In this document: positions 1 through 9,684 of the stretch, piece after piece | Position numbering within the stretch: the stretch's first letter is position 1 | Layout of the letters: every line of letters begins with the position of its first letter | Origin: Takakia lepidozioides | Taxonomy: Eukaryota > Streptophyta > Takakiopsida > Takakiales > Takakiaceae | Length of the DNA: 64,000 nucleotides | Assembly: GCA_030704615.1 (NCBI GenBank) | Contig: CM060734.1 | Coordinates: forward strand, 25,050,001-25,114,000 | Reading direction: 5' to 3' | Notes under the pieces: model-generated | The model's database searches: none | What the model was told of the DNA's origin: nothing | Seen by the model: the letters and a program-made list of their open reading frames with translations, nothing else | Translations under genes and position numbers: made by a program

Positions 1-95
1 GTTCAGTTGCTGGTTGCAAGATGAGATGTTCTACTTAGTCTTGCAATGGAGTAAATGGATGTTCAGGTCTACTGGCTCATATGCAGAGGAGAAGT

Positions 96-460
96 AGAGA
101 GGGGAAGTCCAAAAAGCTTCTTTCTGACCCCAGTCAATGGTGGGACAATCGTGGCAAAAAGGTGAATGCTTGTTGGATTACAGAGAGTAGTAGATGCCAT
201 TGAGCATAGGAACCAGTGTGATAAGTTGAGTTTGGGTTTTTGTTGGAACAAATCTAGGGCTGTCATTGTCAGCAAGGATGTATGCATGATCTGTGCAGAG
301 GCATGGATAGCTGAAGGAGCAGGGATAGAGTGTGGGTCCAGATTCAGCCAAGAGGGCCGGATTTCAAGCACAAGATTACCTATGATTCCTGTGGAAGGAT
401 AGCTACAAGAAACTTGCATGGGTAGATGGTCAACTGGAAGCCGCAGCAGCAGCAACATAA
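96..460 (+). pseudogene. OSB-like PDF-motif gene fragment, copy 1
   Basis: Two exon-like pieces together spell the PDF motif of plant organellar single-stranded-DNA-binding (OSB) proteins. The first, ending at 161 before a GTGAAT donor, reads LLSDPSQWWDNRGKK. The second, starting at 342 after an AG, reads IQPRGPDFKHKITYDS and then, after a frameshift, SYKKLAWVDGQLEA, alanines and a stop at 458-460. In OSB proteins this roughly 50-residue motif binds ssDNA. The same exons recur at 9.4-12.2 kb and 28.1-29.8 kb with intron-like DNA between them, so this is one member of a dispersed family. The frameshift and the lack of a full gene argue for a relic. Family assignment is from motif recognition. 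Confidence 0.6.
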
Positions 461-653
461 TGATAAAATCAGGCACTACTAATCAAGGCACCTTCTTCAA
501 CACATTTCACCATGTTTTTCCCTCTTATCAGAATCGGCCCTAAATTTCCATGTTGAATTCTGCAAGTTAGCTGCGTTTTTTATCTCCTTAGAAAAGTTAG
601 AATCAGTTTCTTTTTATATTACGAGTACTCCACTGTAAGGGAGGAAGAAAGTG

Positions 654-782
654 ATGAAGATGCTAGAGGACAAGATCGTTGAACCGTTGGTCGGCAAGAA
701 GTTTCATCTGGCTGACTTCAAGGCTGCTCTGGTAGAGGCAGAGCAGGACGCCCGAGGTGGCAAGGTGCTTCTGGTGAATTAG
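654..782 (+). pseudogene. Possible C-terminal exon of an MDR-type (zinc-alcohol-dehydrogenase-like) oxidoreductase
   Basis: A 42-codon open segment ends with the pattern DKIVEPLVGKKFHLADFKAA, then EAEQDARGGKVLLVN and a stop. This is the usual C-terminal shape of medium-chain dehydrogenases/reductases (quinone or enoyl reductases), where a 'G-K-x-F-x-L-x-x-F-x-x-A' helix is followed by 'GGKV-hydrophobic'. No other part of such an enzyme is visible nearby and an in-frame stop lies just upstream near 639. It is therefore either the last exon of a gene whose other exons were displaced, or a stray fragment. Family assignment is tentative. Confidence 0.35.
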
Positions 783-1572
783 CGAGTTTACAATCTCATA
801 ACGCTCACATAAATCCGACAGGTGCATTGTACTGGACTCTTCATCGCCCAAAATTCAATGAATGTACATAACTCATGCTTTCAAAGTGGCTGACAGAGCT
901 ACCTAAAAAACTGCTTAGAAATCCCTTCGTTAAGATCGTTACCTTTGCAGATGAGAAGTTTTTTCCTGACAGGAGGAAGTACCTTACGCCAGGTGTAAGA
1001 CACCTAGGGCCTTAAATTAGTAAGCTCCACTTCAACCAACAGACCCAACAAAGAAACCAGGATTGAAGAATAAAAAACCACTAGAATTGTACACAGTGTA
1101 GTGTAAGTAGATCGATTATGAAATGTTTACTGTATATGCAAAGAGAAGCAGTACTCTGCAATTACTTGATGAAATTGAACAAATACATCTTCATCCTTGG
1201 CATCTCCAACACCGTTATTGTGTGAGCAGCTCACACAAAGTTTGTGCCAGGTTATTATTTGGTTAGCCCTTTGCTTCATACTATGGGCGGGTCAGCCATG
1301 TTCCGCTTACAAGGCTTACACATTCTGCATAGTTTATGCCCACCTTGTCCTATACAACCATACTTGTTGCAAGATGCACACTCCAGCATGAGATTTTAAT
1401 AATGCAGTCCTGGACTTCCTAAATATCAAACCCACAGAAATTGTTGTAAGTATCGCTGCACACTGTACCTATGTCAAATGGGTTAGTAAGTAGCAAGTTG
1501 TATTTTGGAAAGTGTGTATTTGCATTCTGTCCATCGCAATCAAATTTATGACTGTTTCCAGGATGTATATGT
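783..1572. other. No gene seen
   Basis: AT-rich DNA with short open stretches only. I see no recognisable motif, RNA gene or repeat family. Confidence 0.6.
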
Positions 1573-2115
1573 TTAAATCAGACTGACCATTTCCTTCGGA
1601 AGTACATTCTCTGCTTTGTGTTGTGAGGGGCGTGGTTTGTTTCCCTGGGGTAGTCTTACATGATTTTCATCCTGTTTTATTTTTGTCAGACAGTGTGAAG
1701 GAGAAACTGTATGAGAATCTGAGTGTATGAACTTCGGCACCAAACATGAAGCGCAAAAGCAAGACAGGTCTCTTGTCTTTATGTTAGTAGGATTGATGAG
1801 GTCATTTGCATAAACACTATGCATGCTCTGACTTCCCTTGACAGTGCTGCAGTCCCACCGCTTTCCCCGCTCAACATCATCGCGACCAACATCCCAAAAA
1901 ACCCTGCGAACTTCTGACCTTGCCTTTGAGTAGGAAGAGAGAGGCATACCTCCTCCCAACCTCATCCTTAGGAATGTAACAGCATCGGTAGCATTCTGAA
2001 GTTTCACACCATGTGGGACAAGTTGTTTGGCACGGTGCTGGCGCTTCACCACGGCACCAACTCCATCATGCTTTCCCTTTCCATGGCCAGACCCAAAAAA
2101 ATTCCACCCCCCATG
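1573..2115 (-). pseudogene. Fragment of a transposase-like family with the 'SGHGKG-x-x-DGVGA-x-x-KR' signature
   Basis: The minus-strand frame from about 2106 reads WNFFGSGHGKGKHDGVGAVV and KR, then later MHSVYANDLINPTNIKTRDL followed by SCFCASC. From memory, this order (aromatic-FF, GHGKG, DG-G, KR, then 'H..' and 'R-x-LSCFC') is the C-terminal half of a large uncharacterised family common in animal genomes. In complete members it follows an RNase H-like segment, which suggests a transposable-element protein. Only this C-terminal part is present. It begins exactly where the methyltransferase reading frame stops being recognisable, so the two are joined head to tail in different frames. Confidence 0.5.
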
Positions 2116-2551
2116 AGAGGAACATTCTCCGGGATGTAAGTTGGAGGTTGCACTTGCCTCACCTGCAAGTCGCGCAACACTCGCAGCATCTCCCAAAACA
2201 GATGCGATCGTGCATCATGCAAACCATTACCATGACCTGCGGGAGAATGTCCTTGATAAGGCCACCATCCTATCACCAAGTCAATGGGATCATGCCGATC
2301 CAAATCCTCCGCCCCCATCATGGTAATGTCTCATTTTTTTCCCTTGAATTGTTGATAAAGGCAACAACTCAGGATACTGATGTGTGAGCAAGGCAACATG
2401 GCGCATGGAAACACTCCGAGCAATCTCATCATTCTCCACATACAAGTACTTGCGTACTTTGATTCCTTCTTGCAACACTCCTGTAAGCCCAGTGCTCATG
2501 CCTCCAAACAGGTCTAGCAAACAAATGCTTGAGTCAGGTTGTTGCCAGATA
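2101..2551 (-). pseudogene. C5-cytosine DNA methyltransferase domain, catalytic Cys lost
   Basis: Motif I reads LLDLFGGMSTGLTGVL (from 2551), the AdoMet-binding DLF-G-G loop. Motif II is KYLYVENDEIARSV. After a +/-1 frameshift at an A run near 2325 comes DLVIGWWPYQGHSPAGHGNG. Here the universal Pro-Cys-Gln of motif IV is Pro-Tyr-Gln (codon TAT at 2256-2258), so the nucleophilic cysteine is gone. Motif VI follows as IPENVPLMG (ENV at 2121-2129). Motifs VIII-X and the target-recognition domain are absent, replaced by a different TE fragment. The domain is thus truncated, frameshifted and without its active-site residue. A single G-to-A change explains Cys-to-Tyr. Confidence 0.72.
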
Positions 2552-3573
2552 ATAGGCACTGTGACCAATGGAGCTAACTGAAGAGGTCCAGGTGATGTCA
2601 CTGAACTCCCCTCACCTACCTTTGAAATGGCCTCCTGCCATGCTTGCTGCACACACTGGCTTGACACTCGCTGCAAATCCCCAACTGTACCCCACAATGA
2701 GCTATGCACAGGAACATGAGGAAGCAACTCAGCCTTGTATGCCAATTGCTTGTCATCATAAGGTGGTGGCCTATCATCTGCATGGCTATTGCCCTCCAAG
2801 AGCTCACCACCCCAAGCCACCACACCTGAGAATGCAGCCAATGTTGGCATCATGTTCCTATGATCCACCGCTACATTCCCAATAAACCGCACTGGGAGCA
2901 GTGCACGTCGGTCATCCCCTGACTGCCACTCTGGCCTGTGGGATGTTGTTTCCTCCCAAAAGTCCAGAGTAAATTCCATGGGGTACAACACAGCCCCACC
3001 AACAAGCACATCATAGGACATCGCGTCCGTAACAATGGTTTTAGCTCTCATGACTGAGCCGTCCATAGGATGATCCGGCTGCAATCAAATGAAGAGCTCA
3101 TGGCGTGTAATCCCTCGCGCCTTCTCTGAACCACCCAAAGATGTTTGAATTTGGAAAGGGCAAGGCTCCAAGTCCGCCTCTGTAAGGCCCAAGCCTGCAA
3201 TAGCTGCTCTCCCCAACATCAAAGGCTGTGCTCCTGAGTCCAACAAGACCCGCAGTGGCCTATACCTCCTCCCGGTTGGACCACCCAATTGAAACATTTC
3301 ATCCTGATTGTCCACCAGGACTACTCCAGGAGTCACCATGCTGCGCTCAATGGCTGGCCTAGCTGGCAACTCCTGTAACCTTGCAGCTGCCGCTTGCCAT
3401 GGCGCAGCTGTGGCTGACTTCACCCTCGAATCCAAAGCATCAATAGTCTGCATCTTATCTGCTATCTCCGCAGATAGTGTCAATGCATCACCACTCTCAC
3501 AGAGTCTAGCTGCTAGTCTGAACACAGCAGCTGGCCGAATCTCCGGCATTGCAATGGTCATTGCAGAAAACAA
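2552..3573 (-). pseudogene. Retropepsin-like protease plus linker to the methyltransferase
   Basis: The first ORF (3573-3085) holds YRPLRVLLDSGAQPLMLG, where LLDSGAQ is a D-S/T-G-A aspartic-protease active site with a hydrophobic flap partner downstream (IQTSLGGSEKARG). One in-frame TGA at 3085-3087 follows, and the frame continues as YDVLVGGAVLYPMEFTLDFW, then HRPEWQSGDDRRALLPVRFI. This 'YDVLvGgavLYP...lDfW...RP-W-S/T-GD-R...lPvrFi' run is the C-terminal protease region I associate with methyltransferase-bearing Ty3 elements. A poorly conserved linker of about 100 residues leads into the methyltransferase. Confidence 0.6.
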
Positions 3574-3824
3574 TGGAGCTTGGCAAACCGCCGTAGCCGC
3601 CCCAAGAATGTACTGGCTGCACCTTGCTTTACAGCACCACCCACTGGCATTTCCCGAGCCACACCAACTCTCCCCAATGGTACTCGTGACTCTACCTCTA
3701 ACACACTTGGGCGAGCGGGTGCCATTGATGGCGTAGGTGGCACTGTCTCAGCCAATGTAAAGGACTATGGAAGCCTTGTCTGACGACTCGCTTCCCCCCT
3801 TTGTGGATCAAAATCCACATCCGC

Positions 3825-4400
3825 TCATCTTGGCTCAGGAGCACGCGTTGCTGCTCGAGTGACAGCAGCAGCAGAGTCCAATACATGCAATGGCCCTACA
3901 AGTGCGGCTCCACACATGAAGCCCATACCAATCTGGTCTTCCCTAGGCATAGGAGGTTGTGCAAGTGGGGCTTGAACCTCAAGCCTTGGAGCTGGCGCAA
4001 CATGAGTAGTGGCCATGGCAGCAAGACGTTGCTCTAGCTGGGCAAGTTTATCCACCATGCCTTGGTCATGACCTTGACCCTGACATTGTGCTCCTTGGTT
4101 TTGGTTACGACCTCCACCCCGACCTCTGCCTCCTTTACCTCTCTGGACTACATTGCCTCGTCCTCGGCCACCATTGTTCCCTTGGAACTGGCTTGGCCGT
4201 AGCTCAGGATGCAAGCCATAACAATGGGCCTCCACATGCCCATACTTTCCACAATGCCCACACTGTAGTTGTGTAGGCTGTGCCTGTGCCGGCCCTTTGC
4301 CTCTCTCCGGGCAATCCTTCTTGATATGGGGTCCTCCACAATCCCAACAAGTCACACCCGACTGTTGTTGGCCTGAGAATGAAGGAAAAGACCTCTGCAT
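3825..4400 (-). pseudogene. Gag nucleocapsid part with two CCHC zinc knuckles
   Basis: Near the N-terminus are CWDCGGPHIKKDC and CGHCGKYGHVEAHC, both exact C-x2-C-x4-H-x4-C knuckles, which bind element RNA. After them comes a Gly/Arg-rich stretch (RGRGNVVQRGKGGRGRGGG) and a QG-rich spacer, then a segment with a leucine pattern (KLAQLEQRLAAM). It is in the same frame as the Gag ORF above and separated from it by one stop codon. The downstream stop at 3825 lies before the protease region. Confidence 0.7.
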
Positions 4401-4412
4401 CTGAGATCCTCT

Positions 4413-5051
4413 CTATCCTTCCCTGGGCTTCATCTGAGCCCCCTTGTTGCCTTGAATACGTTGAGGTAGTGGTTGTTGTTGGCTAGGGGCCCCACTTCGT
4501 TGTGTCTCCTTGCCAAGCCCCACCATAACCACTCGCTCCTCCACCATATTGAGCTCTATCCGCTCTGCCAGCAAAAACACATTTGATAAGGTGGGTTGGT
4601 CCACTTGTAGGAGAGTTGCATCCCGCACCCTTCTCCTCAGCTCCTTGTCCAATATCCCATACCAGAATTGGACTGCCTGAGCTTCCGTAACCCCTTGGGT
4701 TACATTTATCAAGCGCCTCATGCGAGTGTAAGCCTCCCTCAAACTCTCAGTAGGCCTCCATTGGAACTTTTGCAAGCTCTGCAACTTCTCTGTCCTTATC
4801 CCTTGGTAGTTTCTCCTCAACTCCTCGAAGAACTCCACAACTGGGTTAAAGGCAGGCACGGGTGCTGGTGTTGCAGCAGGAGCTTGAGTGGATTTCCCAG
4901 CTCCTGTACCACTTGTCCCACTACTAGTCTGACAGGTCATCACCCCAGCCTCATCACCGACAGCACACTCTAGGATTGACCGGTGATCAAATCCGGACCA
5001 ACCTCCTATGAAAACAAACGCCCACACAAAACTAACATAGCGCACAGTCAA
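4413..5051 (-). pseudogene. Gag (capsid-like part) of the methyltransferase-bearing Ty3 element
   Basis: The middle of this 212-codon ORF reads FFEELRRNYQGIRTEKLQSL then QKFQWRPTESLREAYTRMRR, and later ILDKELRRRVRD. This is the retrotransposon Gag pattern in which helices rich in L, R and E follow a 'W-x-x-x-E-S-L-x-x-a-y-x-R-m' segment. It is preceded by a low-complexity stretch of alanine, proline and threonine. The frame runs through a single TAG stop at 4413-4415 straight into the zinc-knuckle ORF, so the two once formed one Gag. The protein would package element RNA in cytoplasmic particles. Confidence 0.65.
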
Positions 5052-5473
5052 GCATGCAGGTGTGGAGGGGATCCAAGCACAAGAAAATCAAAACAGTAAC
5101 TCCCCCACACCAAAAACACTCCACCGTGTCGCTCCTGCAAGACACCCCAACCCAAACGTGGACTGACTCTTGCCTCCACCTACGGAAAGGTTTTGGCCTA
5201 CAGAGAGGGTGGAAGACTACAAAGAAGAGAGACTAAAGCAATTCCTATCACAGCATGCTCGCATCCCACTACCCTATCCTGCACTCCACAGTAATCAACT
5301 TTAAAAGTCCATGGCTTTCTGGTACATGATTGCTTTTGCAATCTAACAATTGGTACACATACCTATTGTAGTTAGAAACCCTATACCATATAAATTTAGA
5401 TGAAATATTGAGTTGTTGGACAAATATGGGTAAAACCATGGAGGGAGGTCACCAAATTCGGATAGCGGAAGGA
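5052..5473. other. No gene seen between two Ty3 relics
   Basis: Noncoding-looking DNA upstream of the Gag start. It could contain leader or LTR sequence of the methyltransferase element, but I find no matching second copy or primer-binding site. Confidence 0.4.
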
Positions 5474-6320
5474 GATGAGGAAAGACAGCGTGCAGGACAA
5501 GGTATGGTTCATACAAATTCCTGGTGATGCCTTTTGGGCTCACCAACGCGCCAACGACCTTTAGCACATTAATTAACAGCCTTTTCCAGGAGTGGTTAGA
5601 TGACTTTGTGATCGTGTACATCGACGCATCTTGGTGTACTTGAAAACAAAGGAAGACCACCTGGAGCACCTCAAAAGGGTGTTCCAGAAATTGCGGGAAG
5701 GCAAGCTCGGGGTCACAGAATTCGGGGTCACAAAAGTGGAGTTCCTAGGGCATGTGATTACATAGGATGGAATCAAAATGGATGACAGAAAGGTGAGGGC
5801 GATCTTGGACTGGGAACCTCCGACTTCGGTCCCGAGAGTGTGATCCCTTCTAAGACTCGCCTCCTACTACCGAAAGTATGCGAGGAATTTTGCCAAGATC
5901 GCGGGGCCGCTGTCAGACCTCTTGTGTAAATCCAAGGTATGGGTGTAGAACACCTTTTGTGGCCAAGCTTTTGCCGAATTGAAGCAGCGGATGGCGGAAG
6001 CCCCAGTTTTGAAGATCCCGGAGCTCAACCGTCCGTTTGAGATTCACACAAATGCGTCGGACTTCGCGATTGGGGGTGTGCTAATGCAAGAGGGGCGTCC
6101 AGTGGCTTACGAAAGTAAGAAACTGAACAAAGTGGAGCGACGGTGGCCTACGCATGAGAATGAAATGAAAGCGGTGGTGCACTGCCTGGAGCTTTGGCTC
6201 CACTATGTTGGTTCCAACCCGGTGAAGGTGTTCACGGACAATGTCACGGTGAAGCCAAAGCTCACCGTGACAAGACATTTTGGCATTGTTTGACGTGGAT
6301 ATTCAGTACAAGCCGGGAGG
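5474..6320 (+). pseudogene. Chromovirus RT-RNase H fragment
   Basis: The plus frames read [20 protein letters not shown], then [12 protein letters not shown] (the YIDD box damaged), and from 5979 LKQRMAEAPVLKIPELNRPF followed by EIHTNASDFAIGGVLMQEGR, the RNase H start. This is the same family as the better-preserved element at 33-37.5 kb, with several stops and a deletion inside the RT palm. The match ends abruptly at 6320 in the segment corresponding to FDVDIQYK-x-G. Its continuation, the integrase, lies on the other strand at 7270-7577, consistent with a later inversion. Confidence 0.8.
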
Positions 6321-6398
6321 TACATCCCCAAGAGATACAGCAAGCACATGAACTAACGAAATTGTGCGGACACAATTTCAAAAGAGGGGGGGAATAAA
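6321..6398 (+). mobile_element. 3' end of the Tat-like element: extra-ORF tail and polypurine tract
   Basis: In phase, this reads RYIPKRYSKHMN then a stop at 6354-6356. A purine tract AAAAGAGGGGGGA follows immediately before an LTR that starts with TG at 6399. The nine bases TACATCCCC at its start also occur, inverted, at the broken 3' end of the extra ORF near 17083-17091, in the same codon phase. It is therefore probably the detached end of that element. Confidence 0.65.
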
Positions 6399-7269
6399 TG
6401 ATAACGGCTAAGCTACGAGGGCCAGACAACGAGGGTCACGACGGGACATACCGGATGGTGATTGGTGTACACTACCTGGTCACGGGCAGAAAAAGCTAAG
6501 TATGCGGTACTTAGCAAATGGCCGAACAATGGTACATTACCACGGGAGCAGTAGTGGGTAGTGTAGCAATCGTGGGCCGTGAACCACGATATCACACGGC
6601 CACGTTAGCATCGGCTTTTACTAATAGAGGAAGTAGTGGATCGTGTACCACTATGGTACACGACCACTACAACGAGCCACCTTTTTAGCAAACCCTTTAG
6701 GTTGCATAGGCGATTAGGCAAACGGTCATTAACGACTGCAGGCTGTAACGGCTCTTTCGAGCATAGTATAAAAGGGTTGCACGCAACTTAGAAGGTATCA
6801 GTGATCAGTGTGTATTCAGTGGACTCAGAGTGATTCGATGTGTACTTCTGCTATGATGTGATGAACTCTGAAGTAAAGCCATGCTATTCGAAGTATCTCT
6901 GTGTAGAGTGAACGTGAGATGGAGAGAATGTATATTATGAGATAATGTGAGATGGTGAGAATGTGTATCATCTCAGAATAGCTCTTGTTTTGTCTTGACT
7001 ACCATCTGATTGTATGAACAAAGAGGCTTCAGTCTTTCCGACTAAGATCTTTTAGGCCAATGAGACTGTAGGTTAGGCTTAATCAATAAGATTAAGCAAC
7101 ATGTAGAGATATTGATTCATACGACGGTCATGGTTTAGCTATCATTAAAATGATTACTTTGTAATCGTTTCTGAAAGCATACCATCGGACAACCTCTGTT
7201 GCATGTCTTGGGAAATGGGCAGTAGTGCTGAGAGCCTGTTTTGTCTAAGTCATAAACGAGCGGTTAACA
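6399..7269 (+). repeat. 871-bp LTR (3' LTR of the Tat-like element), plus orientation
   Basis: Starts TGATAACGGCTAAG and ends CGGTTAACA, so it has TG...CA ends, and is preceded by a polypurine tract. The same 871-bp sequence lies in opposite orientation at 27215-28085 with scattered substitutions. A TATA-like GAGCATAGTATAAAAGGG around 6757-6775 is a likely promoter core, and cytosine-poor DNA follows. No target-site duplication is seen: AATAAA precedes and GCCAT follows. Confidence 0.85.
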
Positions 7270-7577
7270 GCCATCATGAAATCCATTGAGACACTCTCCC
7301 AAGACCCCTCTGGAATCGGCAAAGGTTGTAACAGCCCCGCTTGCTTTTTGTACTCGCTCTAGTTTTGCTGGCATGTGGTGCATGTCTTGACATACTCCTC
7401 GGCCTCCTCCCGAAGTTTGGGTCAGAAATACTCTTTCTTCAAGAGTGCCGCGGTGCGCTTGGCCCCGTCGTGGCCCGCAAGCGGGCTATCATGGCCTTCT
7501 CTCAAGAGACTATCTTTGAGCCCTCCCTTCGGCACGTAGAGACGTTTTTGCTTGTATCGGAGCAGTCCATTATGCAA
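7270..7577 (-). pseudogene. Chromovirus integrase N-terminal fragment
   Basis: The minus frame reads HNGLLRYKQKRLYVPKGGLK, then DSLLREGHDSPLAGHDGAKR and TAALLKKEYF, the zinc-binding (H-H-C-C) start of a Ty3 integrase. The plus strand is nearly identical to 34064-34370. It is cut at 7269/7270 by the LTR and at 7577/7578 by the inverted-repeat transposon. Its orientation is opposite to the RT-RNase H piece of the same family at 5.5-6.3 kb. Confidence 0.8.
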
Positions 7578-7616
7578 GGGGGTGCACTCCAGCCAATATG
7601 TACCAGCCACGTGCGT
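7578..7616 (+). repeat. Left terminal inverted repeat
   Basis: The 12-bp and 8-bp blocks are identical in inverted orientation to those at 17041-17079, with equal 19-nt spacing in which 7 of 19 bases also match. Confidence 0.65.
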
Positions 7617-7712
7617 GCACAGGAGGGGGTATTTTAAACCCCTCCATGTACAACATTATACATATAGAGGGGGGTTTAAATCACCTTAAATATAATCTTA
7701 CAGGAGGGGGTA
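7617..7712 (+). repeat. Left subterminal G-rich repeats
   Basis: ACAGGAGGGGGTA-type units start at about 7620 and 7701, with a GAGGGGGGTTTAAA unit at 7667 paired to TTTAAACCCCTCC at 7633-7645, so it can also form a hairpin. The same ACAG(G)AGGGGGT unit is arrayed near the right end. Confidence 0.5.
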
Positions 7713-7720
7713 ATTGAATT

Positions 7721-7795
7721 GTAGGAGTAGTCTAGTGGTAAGGACGTAGAATGTGTTGTGATGCACCGCGGGATCAAATCGCGATGCACTATTGT
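7721..7795 (+). ncRNA. tRNA-like / SINE-head sequence (Pol III A and B boxes)
   Basis: TAGTCTAGTGG at 7728-7738 fits the A box TRGYNNARNNG exactly. GGATCAAATCG at 7771-7781 matches the B box at 9 of 11 positions, 32 nt downstream. A D-stem GTC/GAC and a T-stem CGCGG/TCGCG can form, but acceptor and anticodon stems do not, so this is not a working tRNA. A T-rich tract follows from 7798. A tRNA-derived SINE remnant is the best reading. Confidence 0.4.
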
Positions 7796-8994
7796 TTTGC
7801 TTTTCTTTTTTTTCTTTTCTCCCCGCGATCTGTCTCCCGTGGGCTCTCTTTTCCCTCCTCCCGCGCCCCTTCCGTGTCAGCTAGGTCTTAGCAGGCCATG
7901 TTTCAATCTCTGCTTTTTGGTGGGAAGCAGATGGTATTCAGAGAAATTTGTGAAGGGGCAATGGGAGAAGGAGGAATGCATGGTGGAATGGGAAGCATAT
8001 TATGCCTGTGTCTCGGTACTCTCCCTCTCTAGTTCTCAAAGTTTTCATCTCTTGGTACCTTTATCACAATTTCTAGTGGTTTTTATGTACACTTTGTTGG
8101 TTTATTGCACTATGAAATGTAGGGGTTTCATGTAGTTAATGGTTCCAGTAGTTGTGCTTGTGGCTTCACATGGGTGCCTGACATGCGCAGACCGTCACCT
8201 CACCAGCAGATGTCCATGTGTGCTTAGTTGAGGTGAATGGTGACGATGGCATCAGTGGTGGCGGGGATGCGATGGAGCGACAGTGAAGGTGTGGGGAGGC
8301 ATAGGCAGCTTACTCCTTTTGTTGTTCTTTGGACCTACTTTAGCAGGCTTCAGATTTTGGTGATGTATTTGTCTGCATGAACTACACATCTCCTGATTGT
8401 GTGTGCAATCTTCAGGTGGGCGCCATACTTGCTCTTTGAGCAAGGATTGTAGTCAACGAAATTACTTTCAAAGTACAAGTCCTGCAAGCCTCAAGACACC
8501 ATTTTATCTCTCTGTCTCAAGTGTCTCCTCTCCTGGATTCGAATATTCAATGAGAGATAATCTTAGAGCTAGTAGATAGATCAAGGCTGCTGTTTGTGGA
8601 AGCTTGAGGCCCCACCCCATAGCTGTGGCACACAAATGAGGAGGTATTTAGATCAATGTCTGTATTTTGGGTTGGTTTCCATGAGGCTACCTTATTGGGA
8701 GTCCTGGGTTCAAGTATTTGGAGGCCTCTGAGGAGTGACAGGTGTACAGTTTTCAGCCATTTACAGACATGTCATTGACCTTACCATCAAGCACCTAGAG
8801 CCTTGAAACTTGAGGTGGCACTGTAAGCCACCATGAAAAGTAACAATGTCCTCAGAAGAGACAGTAGCACTGACAATGTCGGCAAAGAATTGTGGCTCCC
8901 ATAACCTAGTCTCATTGTTCTCTTTTTCAATGTGATTTTCTCACTACATAAACACAGAAGCTGGATGACTTTGGACCTTCTATCGTTCTTATGG
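7796..8994. other. No gene seen
   Basis: T-rich DNA after the tRNA-like sequence, then unassigned DNA with short open stretches. Nothing recognisable on either strand. Confidence 0.5.
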
Positions 8995-9682
8995 AGTAAC
9001 TTGGAAGGAATCATCGTGGAAAGATAAGCAGAAGTGTGGTCTAGTTGGAGCTATATTCTCAACCTCTGTGTTTTCTCTTCATGGGTAGATGGTCAACTGG
9101 AAACAATAGCGGCAGCAACGCATTGATAGAACAAGGCACTGCTAATGAAGGTACCTTCTTCAACGCATTTCAGCCTATTTTCCCTGTTAGTAGAGTCGTC
9201 CCTATTTTTTCATGTTGAATTCTGCAAGTTAGCTCGTTGGTGGATCTATGGTGGTTTTGGAGTGATTTTGTGCTCCCTGTACCTTCTTCTTCAACCTATT
9301 TCAGTCTGTTTTGCCCTCTCATCATTAGGGTTTAGGGTGTTTGCTGGAAGAACTTCATGCCATCAGTGTCAGCTGCTAGTAGCAAGGCTGAGGATGTATT
9401 CATGATTTGTCCACAGGCAGGGATAGCTGAGGACTAGGGATAGAGGTCCAGATTCATCCAAGAGGGCCGGATTTCAAACACAAGTTTATTTCTGCTTCCC
9501 TGTGGATCAATAGCTACAAGCAATCGCGCGGGTAGATGGTCAACTGGAAACATCAGCGGCAGCAGTGCAATTGATAGAACAAGGCGATGCTAATGAAGGT
9601 ACATTCTTCAACACATTTCAGCCTGTTTTTCCCTGTTATCAGAGTTTTTCCATGTTTTTGCCTGAAGGAGCAAGGATAGAGT
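8995..9682 (+). pseudogene. OSB-like PDF-motif exon remnants
   Basis: At 9080-9120 the plus strand reads WVDGQLETIAAAT. At about 9434-9570, after an AG, it reads IHPRGPDFKHKFISASLWIN then SYKQSRG and a stop. These are second halves of the PDF motif. Between them lie intron-like stretches (GAAGGTACCTTCTTCAAC, AATTCTGCAAGTTAGCT) that recur beside every PDF copy in the window. Frameshifts and stops make them nonfunctional. Confidence 0.5.
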
Positions 9683-9684
9683 GT

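Larger units (their letters stand above)
1573..5051 (-). mobile_element. Ty3/gypsy-type element carrying a DNA methyltransferase domain (degenerate)
   Basis: Read on the minus strand, the order is Gag (5051-4413), two CCHC knuckles (4400 onward), an aspartic protease (about 3350-3100), a linking region ending near 2880, a C5-cytosine methyltransferase (2551-2101) and a fragment of another TE. No RT or integrase follows directly. The integrase at 55 kb looks to me like the type that accompanies methyltransferase-bearing Ty3 elements. Gag is broken by one in-frame stop at 4413-4415, protease/methyltransferase by one at 3085-3087, and the methyltransferase by a frameshift in an A run near 2325. 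No LTRs were identified. Retrotransposon-borne cytosine methyltransferases have been reported in charophyte algae and dinoflagellates (from memory). Confidence 0.7.
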
